Assembly (NCBI RefSeq): GCF_000328705.1
Contig: NC_019673.1
Span: 7,258,501 to 7,322,500 of the forward strand
DNA length: 64,000 nt
Source of the DNA: Saccharothrix espanaensis DSM 44229
Lineage (GTDB): Bacteria; Actinomycetota; Actinomycetes; Mycobacteriales; Pseudonocardiaceae
Reading direction: 5' to 3'
Positions 7,226-13,359 of the stretch are shown here, one piece after another. Below the pieces are notes generated by a model, which searched no databases, had not been told where the DNA came from, and saw nothing but the letters and a program-made list of their open reading frames with translations. Each line of letters opens with the position of its first letter. Position 1 is the stretch's first letter. The position numbers and the translations under genes were made by a program.

Positions 7226-7962
7226 ACGCGGTCGACTACCAGCCGCTGTTCGTGGAACTGGCGGCGGCACAACGTGACGGCTCGCGCTATGCGCGGCTGC
7301 GCGACCACCTGGTCACCGAGCACCTACCGCTCGCCTGGCACATCGCCGACCGGTTCGCCGAACGCGGGGAGAACGCGGACGACCTCAGGCAGGTCGCCGC
7401 CTTGGGGCTGATCCACGCCGTGGACCGGTTCGACGCGAGTCGCGGCATCGAGTTCCTGGCCTTCGCGGTGCCCACGATCACCGGCGAGGTGCGGCGCTAC
7501 CTGCGCGACCAGGGGTGGGCGGTGCGGGTGCCGCGCCGGCTCAAGGAGCTGTGCCTGTCGATCGACACCGCGCGGGTCGAGCTGGCCCGGCGCACCGGCC
7601 GCTCCCCCAAGCCCACCGAGGTCGCCCGGCACCTGGGCATCGGCCTGGACGAGGTGTACGAGGGCCTGCACGCCACCTCCGCGCACCACCTGCTGTCGCT
7701 GGAGGAGCTGACCGGCGGCGAGCTGGCCGCCGACGGGCTGGCGTTCGACGACCCGGCGCTGGAGGTGGTGGAGCTGCAACACGCGCTGGACCCGATGCTG
7801 CGCGGCCTGCCCCGGCGCGAGCGGCGGATCGTGGTGCTGCGGTTCTTCCGGAACATGACGCAGAGCCAGATCGCCGACTCGGTGGGAGTCTCCCAGATGC
7901 ACGTGTCCAGGCTTTTGAGCCGATCACTGGCCCGGTTGCGCAGTCTGCTCGATGATGTGTGA
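7222..7962 (+). CDS. RNA polymerase sigma factor, SigB/SigF family
   Basis: 246 residues. Region 2 is present (DLRQVAALGLIHAVDRFDASRGIEFLAFAVPTI, then GEVRRYLRDQGWAVRVPRRLKE). Region 3 is RTGRSPKPTEVARHLG. Region 4 is RRERRIVVLRFFRNMTQSQIADSVGVSQMHVSRLLSRSL. This is the layout of alternative general-stress or sporulation sigma factors (SigB/F/G), with no region 1.1. The upstream RsbW-like gene would encode its anti-sigma factor, and the STAS gene at 9637 could encode the antagonist. GGGTAT/GGGTAC-type promoters nearby match the expected recognition sequence. Confidence 0.9.
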   Translation: MNAVDYQPLFVELAAAQRDGSRYARLRDHLVTEHLPLAWHIADRFAERGENADDLRQVAALGLIHAVDRFDASRGIEFLAFAVPTITGEVRRYLRDQGWAVRVPRRLKELCLSIDTARVELARRTGRSPKPTEVARHLGIGLDEVYEGLHATSAHHLLSLEELTGGELAADGLAFDDPALEVVELQHALDPMLRGLPRRERRIVVLRFFRNMTQSQIADSVGVSQMHVSRLLSRSLARLRSLLDDV

Positions 7963-7990
7963 CTGAGCCCACACCGGGCTGGAAAGCGGG

Positions 7991-8368
7991 GTGGTCGCCG
8001 TGGCGGACCTGTCCTGGCCGCAGCGCACGGCGCTGGTGCTCGGCGCGCTGCTCGTGGTGTGGGGGTTGGTCGACTTCGTCGCCGGGCGCACGCCGCTCGG
8101 GCTGCTGCACGTGATCACCGGGGCGGCGGTGCTGGTGGCCGCGTTCCGGGCGCGGGCGATCCGGCTCGTGGGCACGTTGATGGGACTGGTGTTCCTGGTC
8201 GTGTTCGCCTACGGGCTGGGCGACACCGGCGGCGCGATGGACGCCGGGTTCCTGGGCAACGCGGCGCACCTGCTGCTCGGGTTCGCGTCGGTCGGGATCG
8301 CGGAGAGCTGCGTGTGGTGCGAGCAGCGCACCCGCGGCGCGGTGCGGCGGGTCGAGCGCCTGCCCTAG
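7991..8368 (+). CDS. DUF4383-like small membrane protein
   Basis: 125 residues with four hydrophobic segments (ALVLGALLVVWGLVDF; GLLHVITGAAVLVAAF; LVGTLMGLVFLVVFAY; AGFLGNAAHLLLGFASV), ending in a short basic cytoplasmic tail with a CVWC pair. The arrangement and the NAAHLLLG signature resemble DUF4383 proteins. GTG 7991 follows GGAAAG by 4 bases; GTG 8000 is an alternative. It lies 28 bp behind the sigma factor gene and is probably co-transcribed as part of the stress regulon. Confidence 0.65.
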   Translation: MVAVADLSWPQRTALVLGALLVVWGLVDFVAGRTPLGLLHVITGAAVLVAAFRARAIRLVGTLMGLVFLVVFAYGLGDTGGAMDAGFLGNAAHLLLGFASVGIAESCVWCEQRTRGAVRRVERLP

Positions 8369-8379
8369 CCCGCCGCGCG

Positions 8380-8404
8380 GTTGCCCCGGACGTGGGACGG
8401 GTAC
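8380..8404 (+). promoter_or_regulatory. SigB/SigF-type promoter before the baeRF-like gene
   Basis: GTTG (8380-8383), 15 bp, then GGGTAC (8399-8404). The motif lies 33 bp before the ATG at 8437. Confidence 0.5.
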
Positions 8405-8436
8405 CTCCTCGGTGACGACGACCGGGAGGGACCGCG

Positions 8437-9351
8437 ATGCAGAGCTGGCACGGGGTGGTGGGGGTCGACGGTCCGTTCGCCTCCGTCTACCTCGACGTGA
8501 GCGACCACCTGGACCTGCGGTGGCGTGCGGTCCGGGACCAGTTGGAGGGCTTCGGCGCGGGGCCCGGCGTGCTGGCGGTGCTCGACGGGGCGATGGTGGA
8601 GGCGACGCCGGCCGGGATGACCGGGCGGGCGCTGGTGGTCGGCGACGGGCGGGTGCTGGTGGACCGGTTCCTGCCGGTGCCGCCGACCGGGTACGTGGCG
8701 CGGTTCGGCGACCTGCCGTACCTGCTGCCGATGGTGGACCTCTCCGAGCCGCTGCTGCCGCACGTCGTGGTCGACGTCGGCGCGCACGGCGCGGAGCTGC
8801 GCGGCGTCGACCCGACCGGCCGGGCGGTGGCGGTGGCCTCGGTGGGGGCGCGCCGGCCCGACCGCCGGCTGGACCCGGCCGAACTGGCCGACGTGGCGTC
8901 CGAGGCGACCTCGCTGGTGGACCTGGTGCGCGCGCCGCTGCTGGTGCTGGCCGGCACGTTGTCGGCGCGGCGGTCGCTGCGGGTGGCGCTGCCCGAGCGG
9001 TACCGGCACCTGGTGGTCGAGGTGGAGGGCGCGCCGGACCGCGCGGTGGCGGCGCTGGCCGGGCGGGCCGACCAGGACGGCCGGCGGGCGGTGGTGCAGC
9101 GGTTCCGCGACGAGTCGGCGCGGCTGACCGGGCGGGCCGTGCACGGCGTGGCGGCGGTGCAGGCCGCGCTGGAGGCCGGGACGGTCGGCACGCTGCTGCT
9201 CAGCGACCCGCTGGTCGGGTCGCTCGACGCCGACGGCGGGCGCGCCGACGAGGTGCTGCCGCTGCTGGCCGCGGCGTCCGGGGCGGAGGTCGTGCTGGTC
9301 GGCGACGCCGTGCGGCTGCACGAGGACTCCGGCGCGCTGTTGCGCGACTGA
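8437..9351 (+). CDS. Bacterial archaeo-eukaryotic release-factor-like protein (baeRF family 2, Rv2629-like)
   Basis: 304 residues. The order of an N-terminal beta-rich domain (SVYLDVSDHLDLRWRAVRDQL), a central RNase H-like fold (HVVVDVGAHGAEL) and a C-terminal L7Ae-like domain (GTLLLSDPLVGS; AEVVLVGDAVRLHEDSGALLRD) matches the actinobacterial eRF1-like proteins represented by mycobacterial Rv2629. Those are stress- or hypoxia-linked and their function on ribosomes is unproven. The classical GGQ of release factors is not seen. GGGAGG precedes ATG 8437, and a stress-sigma promoter motif lies upstream. Confidence 0.75.
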   Translation: MQSWHGVVGVDGPFASVYLDVSDHLDLRWRAVRDQLEGFGAGPGVLAVLDGAMVEATPAGMTGRALVVGDGRVLVDRFLPVPPTGYVARFGDLPYLLPMVDLSEPLLPHVVVDVGAHGAELRGVDPTGRAVAVASVGARRPDRRLDPAELADVASEATSLVDLVRAPLLVLAGTLSARRSLRVALPERYRHLVVEVEGAPDRAVAALAGRADQDGRRAVVQRFRDESARLTGRAVHGVAAVQAALEAGTVGTLLLSDPLVGSLDADGGRADEVLPLLAAASGAEVVLVGDAVRLHEDSGALLRD

Positions 9352-9442
9352 AGACGTCACCGCGCGACCCGCTGGGCGGGCGGTGCCGGGACCGTGGGCA
9401 CGGCGGCGGAAACCCACTCGCTAAAATTCACCCGGAAGTTTG

Positions 9443-9468
9443 GGTTGAACCGCGCGCCCACGGGGTAT
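9443..9468 (+). promoter_or_regulatory. SigB/SigF-type promoter before the STAS gene
   Basis: GGTT (9443-9446), 16 bp, then GGGTAT (9463-9468). It would give a leader of about 160 bases if translation starts at 9637, or a near-leaderless message if the in-frame ATG at 9478 is used. Confidence 0.45.
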
Positions 9469-9636
9469 TGGTGCGCCATGACGCAGTCGAGGACCGTGGG
9501 CGGGGGGACGCCGCCCGTCGACGTCCCGGCGCGCATCCCCCCGTCTGCAGTGCAGGATCACCCCGGAGTCGACGGATTCCGGATTACCGTGGACCACGCG
9601 CCGCACCGGCGGTGCGCGATGAGAGAGGAGACGGGC

Positions 9637-9993
9637 GTGCCAGAGCCCTCGGCAGCGCTCGCGTCCGTACAGGTGGACCGGTCGGACGGGGTGGTGGTGC
9701 TGCGCGTGTCCGGCGAGCTGGACGCGAGCAGCGCGGACGAACTGGCCAGGCCCCTCAAGAGCGCCCTGGTCGACGGGGTGCGGGGTGTGGTGGTCGACCT
9801 GACGCAGGTCCGGTTCCTCGGGTCGGCGGGTCTCGAATCGCTGGTCACCGGCAGCAAACGGGCGGACGGGCTCGGCGTGCCGCTGCTGGTCGTCGCCGTC
9901 GGCCGCGCGGTGCTGCGGCCGATCGAGGCGACCGGGCTGACCGCGGTGTTCACCCTCGCGGAGACCCTGGAAGAGGCCCTCGGGCGGATCTAG
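9637..9993 (+). CDS. Anti-sigma factor antagonist (STAS domain)
   Basis: 118 residues forming one STAS domain: VVVLRVSGELDASSADELARPL, then VVVDLTQVRFLGSAGLESLVT. The serine in FLGSAG is the residue that the partner kinase normally phosphorylates. GTG 9637 was chosen for its AGAGAGGAG ribosome binding site 6 bases away and because domain homology starts here. ATG 9478 and ATG 9619 are in frame and would add an unstructured N-terminus. It probably releases the sigma factor at 7222 by sequestering the RsbW-like protein. Confidence 0.85.
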   Translation: MPEPSAALASVQVDRSDGVVVLRVSGELDASSADELARPLKSALVDGVRGVVVDLTQVRFLGSAGLESLVTGSKRADGLGVPLLVVAVGRAVLRPIEATGLTAVFTLAETLEEALGRI

Positions 9994-10012
9994 CCCTCGC
10001 GCACGCCAGGTG

Positions 10013-10056
10013 CGGCGGGCGGAGCCGGTGCTCGATCACCGGAACTCCGCCCGCCG
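10013..10056 (+). terminator. Rho-independent terminator after the STAS gene
   Basis: An outer 12-bp stem (CGGCGGGCGGAG and complement) and inner 6-bp stem around CTCGAT are followed by TTCGCTTTT. Confidence 0.75.
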
Positions 10057-10165
10057 TTCGCTTTTCCCACCCCTGTGGCGGGCGTCCCGAGCGCACCGCG
10101 CGCCCACCCGGCAGGCTGGCCGTGAACGTGACCGGCTCCTGCGGGCAATACCGGGTGTGAGGACG

Positions 10166-10762
10166 ATGACCGATCACGCGGCACCCGCGTCCCGGGCGGC
10201 CCACGCGGACGACCGACCCGACCTGTCCGGCCCGCGGCCGGACCAGGTCTTCGGGGACCTGTTCGACCGCCACGCCCGGCCGCTGCACCGCTACCTGGCG
10301 CGCCGGGTGGGCGACCTCGCCGACGACCTGGTCGGCGAGACCTTCCTGGTGGCGTTCCAGACCCGGACGGGCTACCAGCCCGACCGCGGCACGGTCCGGG
10401 CGTGGCTCTACGGCATCGCCACGAACCTGCTGCGCCGACACCTCCGGCAGGAGGTGCGCGGCCTGCACGCCGCCGCGCGGGCGGCCGGTTCGGCGGCGGG
10501 CGACGAGGACCACGGCAACCGGGTGTCCGACCAGGTCGACGCGCAGGCCCGGACCCGGCTGCTGGCCGGCGCCCTGGCCGGGCTCGACGTCGGCGACCGG
10601 GACGTGCTGCTGCTCACCAGCTGGGCCGGGCTCGACTCGAACGAGGTCGCCGAGGCGCTGGGCATCCCGGTCGGCACCGTCCGGTCCCGGCTGCACCGCG
10701 TCCGCCGCACCCTGCGCGCCCACGCACCCACCACCGACCACGCGAGGACTCGCGATGAGTGA
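10166..10762 (+). CDS. ECF-type RNA polymerase sigma factor
   Basis: 198 residues. Region 2 reads VFGDLFDRHARPLHRYLARRVGDLADDLVGETFLVAF, then VRAWLYGIATNLLRRHLR. Region 4 reads LDVGDRDVLLLTSWAGLDSNEVAEALGIPVGTVRSRLHRVRRTL. This is a standard two-region ECF sigma. ATG 10166 follows a TGAGGACG purine stretch. It overlaps the next gene by 8 bp, a membrane-anchored protein of the kind usually paired with such sigma factors. The frame is open further upstream across the previous terminator, which is not used. Confidence 0.9.
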   Translation: MTDHAAPASRAAHADDRPDLSGPRPDQVFGDLFDRHARPLHRYLARRVGDLADDLVGETFLVAFQTRTGYQPDRGTVRAWLYGIATNLLRRHLRQEVRGLHAAARAAGSAAGDEDHGNRVSDQVDAQARTRLLAGALAGLDVGDRDVLLLTSWAGLDSNEVAEALGIPVGTVRSRLHRVRRTLRAHAPTTDHARTRDE

Positions 10763-11873
10763 CGACAACGTCCACCGCATCTGGACCGACGACGAGCTCG
10801 ACGGCGCGCTGGACGCGCTCAACGCGGACACCCGCGCCGACGAACCGGCCCTGGCGCGGGCCAGGGCCGCGCTGGTGGGCACCGCGCTCGCCGGCGGCAC
10901 GACGACGAGCACCACCGAGCAGGGGGAGATCGAAGTGACCGAGGAACAGCGTCCCACGCGGTCCAAGCGGCGCTGGCTGGCCGGGGCGGCGGCGGTGGCC
11001 GTGCTGGTCGCGGCCGGGCTCGTGGCGCAGACCGTCTCGTTCGGCCGCGACCGCGCGCCGGCCAGCGCCGAGGCGGTCTCGGCGCTGGACCGGGCGGCGG
11101 CCCTGACCATCGGCGCGGCCGACCCGGCGGTCGGGCCCGGCCAGTACCGCTACGTCGCCACGCACGCGTGGTGGATGGCCTCGACGGCGGGCACCGACAA
11201 GCAGTTCGCCCGGCTGGCGGAGAACGTGCTGGAGACGTGGGCGCCGACCGACCCGCGCGACGAGTGGCTGCTGCGCCGCGACGTGACCGGCAACCAGCAG
11301 TGGGTGCTGGGCACCGAGCAGGAGGCCAAGGCCGCCGGGGTGTCCGCCGAGGGCGGCTGGCCCGAGGGCGAGTGGCGGGCCCCGTGCGGCGACTTCTTCG
11401 CGCAGGACCCGGCGAAGCGCTGCGCCGAGCCGGGCAACTGGCAGAACCCGACCGCGCAGTGGCAGGCGGGCCTGCCCACCGACCCGGACGCGCTGTTCGA
11501 GCGGCTGTCCGCCGACGCCCCGGACAACGACCTGGGCGACGCCGAGCTGCTGGTCTACGCCGCCGACGCGCTGCGCAGCGGCCTGGTCGGCAAGGACCTG
11601 CGGGCCGCGCTCTACCAGGCGCTGGCCAAGCTGCCCGGCCTGGAGGTGACCGAGAAGCAGGCCAACCTGGCCGGGCGGGTCGGCACCGCCCTGGGCATCG
11701 ACGACGGCACCACCCGGCACGAGATCATCATCGACCCCGCGACGGGCCAGTTCATCGGTGAGCGCCAGGTCGCGAGCCGGGACGGGGACTCGTTCAAGGC
11801 GGGCACCGTGCTGAGCTTCACGTCGGTGGACACCGGGGTGGTCGACACGATCGGCGTCAAGCCCGCCAGCTGA
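10755..11873 (+). CDS. CU044_5270-type membrane-anchored protein paired with ECF sigma
   Basis: 372 residues. A short acidic cytoplasmic N-terminus (about 1-75), one membrane segment near 75-95 (WLAGAAAVAVLVAAGLVAQTV) and a long extracytoplasmic domain follow. The external part contains the QYRYVATHAWWM entry, ...LFERL and a late DPATGQFIGERQV pattern, as in CU044_5270 family proteins, which occur next to ECF sigma genes in actinomycetes. A role as anti-sigma or sensor is inferred from position only. There is no zinc-binding HxxxCxxC motif. Confidence 0.7.
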   Translation: MSDDNVHRIWTDDELDGALDALNADTRADEPALARARAALVGTALAGGTTTSTTEQGEIEVTEEQRPTRSKRRWLAGAAAVAVLVAAGLVAQTVSFGRDRAPASAEAVSALDRAAALTIGAADPAVGPGQYRYVATHAWWMASTAGTDKQFARLAENVLETWAPTDPRDEWLLRRDVTGNQQWVLGTEQEAKAAGVSAEGGWPEGEWRAPCGDFFAQDPAKRCAEPGNWQNPTAQWQAGLPTDPDALFERLSADAPDNDLGDAELLVYAADALRSGLVGKDLRAALYQALAKLPGLEVTEKQANLAGRVGTALGIDDGTTRHEIIIDPATGQFIGERQVASRDGDSFKAGTVLSFTSVDTGVVDTIGVKPAS

Positions 11874-11881
11874 CCCGGGGG

Positions 11882-11922
11882 GAAGGGGGTCCGTGCGCGT
11901 CGGGGGCGCACGGACCCCCTTC
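11882..11922. terminator. Perfect 17-bp hairpin, bidirectional terminator
   Basis: Arms 11882-11898 and 11906-11922 (GAAGGGGGTCCGTGCGC and complement) with a 7-base loop lie between convergent genes. Confidence 0.85.
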
Positions 11923-11934
11923 GTCGTCCCGGGT

Positions 11935-12378
11935 TCAGTCCTGGCCGATGTCCTCGAACCACAGCTCCGGGCGGGCCGCGATGAAGTCGGTCATCAGGCC
12001 GGCGCACGCCGGGTCGTCCAGCAGGGTGATCGCCACGCCGTGCTCGGCCAGCCAGTCGTGGCCGCCGTGGAAGGTGCGGGCCTCGCCGACCACCACCCGG
12101 GGGATGCCGAACTGGCGGACCAGTCCGCTGCAGTACCAGCACGGCGACAGCGTGGTGACCATGATCGTGTCGCGGTAGGTGCGCCGGCGGCCGGCGGCGC
12201 GGAACGCGGCGGTCTCGGCGTGGGTGGACGCGTCACCGTCCTGGACCCGCCGGTTGCGGCCGCTGCCGAGCAGCACGCCGTGCACGTCGAACAGCGCCGC
12301 CCCGATCGGGATCCCGCCTTCGGCCAGCCCCGTCCGGGCCTCCCGCACCGCCACCGCGAGCATGTCCTGTGCGTCCAC
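11935..12378 (-). CDS. Cytosine deaminase, yeast Fcy1-like
   Basis: 147 residues. Zinc ligands and proton shuttle of the cytidine/deoxycytidylate deaminase fold are present: HAE near residue 53 and SPCWYC near residue 78. The sequence follows yeast-type cytosine deaminase closely (EGGIPIGAAL, TTLSPC, GIPRVVVGE, and a WFEDIG C-terminus), unlike the much larger amidohydrolase CodA usual in bacteria. It would convert cytosine to uracil for pyrimidine salvage. No transporter sits next to it. It could also accept other small cyclic amidines. Confidence 0.8.
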   Translation of the reverse strand: MDAQDMLAVAVREARTGLAEGGIPIGAALFDVHGVLLGSGRNRRVQDGDASTHAETAAFRAAGRRRTYRDTIMVTTLSPCWYCSGLVRQFGIPRVVVGEARTFHGGHDWLAEHGVAITLLDDPACAGLMTDFIAARPELWFEDIGQD

Positions 12379-12401
12379 CCGCCCAACCTATCCGGTCACC
12401 C

Positions 12402-12425
12402 GCGCGCCGACGCCGGTCGGCGCGC
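12402..12425. terminator. Short hairpin upstream of the deaminase gene
   Basis: A 9-bp GC stem (GCGCGCCGA and complement) with loop CGCCGG lies 65 bp beyond the end of the GNAT gene. It is a possible terminator for that gene. Confidence 0.45.
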
Positions 12426-12489
12426 AGGTGCTGGAGCCGACGCGGTCGCCCTCGGGGCGGTCGAGCAGGTCGGCGGCGGGCACGCGGGG

Positions 12490-13263
12490 TCAGCGCCTGA
12501 CGGCGTGCTCGGTGAAGTGGCCGCAGGCCCGGAAACCCAGGCGGCGGTAGACCGGTTCGCCGTCGGCCGACGCCTGGAGGACCGCGATCCGCGAGCCCAG
12601 GGCGCGGGCGGTGCGCAGGGCGGCGACGGTGATCGCGCCGCCGTGGCCCCGGCGGCGGTGCGCCGACAAGGTGCAGATGTTGTAGATCCCGGCGACACCG
12701 GCGTGCGGGAACACCTCGGCCGAGCACACCGGGACGCCGTCGGCGTACCCGACCAGGTACCGCGCCAGGCTCGTCAGGGCCTCGGTGGCGGCGAAGAAGT
12801 CGCGGACGGTCGCGGCGGGCGGCGTCCAGTTCGCGGCCAGGACCCCGGCGAAGTCGGCCAGTTCGTCCTTCGTGCTCACCACGCGGAGGTCGAGCTCGGT
12901 CGGCGGCGCGGGGCGGTCGTCGAGCTCGGCCCACATCGCGGTCTCGCGCTCGACCGGCGGGAACCCGGCGGCGGCCAGCCGGTCGGCCAGGTCGGGCGGG
13001 GTCGACGCGGGGCCCACCCACCAGGAGAACGGACGGCCGGCAGGCAGGCCGGCGACCGTCTCGGCGATGCGGCGGTCGGCGCTGCCGGCCGTGAAGCGGG
13101 CCGCGGCGACGATGTTGAACGTGTCGTCGGCCAAGCCGCTGTCGGCGACCAGGACGTCACCGGGCTCGGCTACGGTCGAGCCCGGCAGGCCGCGGCGCAG
13201 GTGACACGCGTGCTCGGCCAGGTTCGCCTCGATGCGGGCCGAGAGGTCGTCGGCACTGGTCAT
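12490..13263 (-). CDS. GNAT-family N-acetyltransferase
   Basis: 257 residues in two halves. The N-terminal part (about 1-120) is a degenerate GNAT-like domain (FSWWVGPAS). The C-terminal part (about 125-257) has the acetyl-CoA site: AGIYNICTLSAHRRRGHGGAITVAAL contains the beta-4 strand and the R-R-x-G-x-G/A loop, followed by VLQASADGEPVYRRLGFRACG. The substrate is unknown. ATG 13263 is the natural start. Its gene is 84 bp from the CHAT gene on the same strand, and linkage to that system is uncertain. Confidence 0.8.
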   Translation of the reverse strand: MTSADDLSARIEANLAEHACHLRRGLPGSTVAEPGDVLVADSGLADDTFNIVAAARFTAGSADRRIAETVAGLPAGRPFSWWVGPASTPPDLADRLAAAGFPPVERETAMWAELDDRPAPPTELDLRVVSTKDELADFAGVLAANWTPPAATVRDFFAATEALTSLARYLVGYADGVPVCSAEVFPHAGVAGIYNICTLSAHRRRGHGGAITVAALRTARALGSRIAVLQASADGEPVYRRLGFRACGHFTEHAVRR

Positions 13264-13331
13264 GAGATCACCCCAAGGTATCGCTGACGGTGGGCAACCG
13301 GCGGGGCAGCGGTCCGGCGCCCCCGCCGCGC

Positions 13332-13359
13332 ACTACGCGCCGGAGCACTACGCGCCGAA
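13332..13359. repeat. Tandem repeat spanning the CHAT gene stop codon
   Basis: The sequence GCACTACGCGCCG occurs twice, 15 bp apart, around 13332-13359. The true TAG lies in the copy nearest the gene, and the next copy carries another in-frame TAG. Confidence 0.6.
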
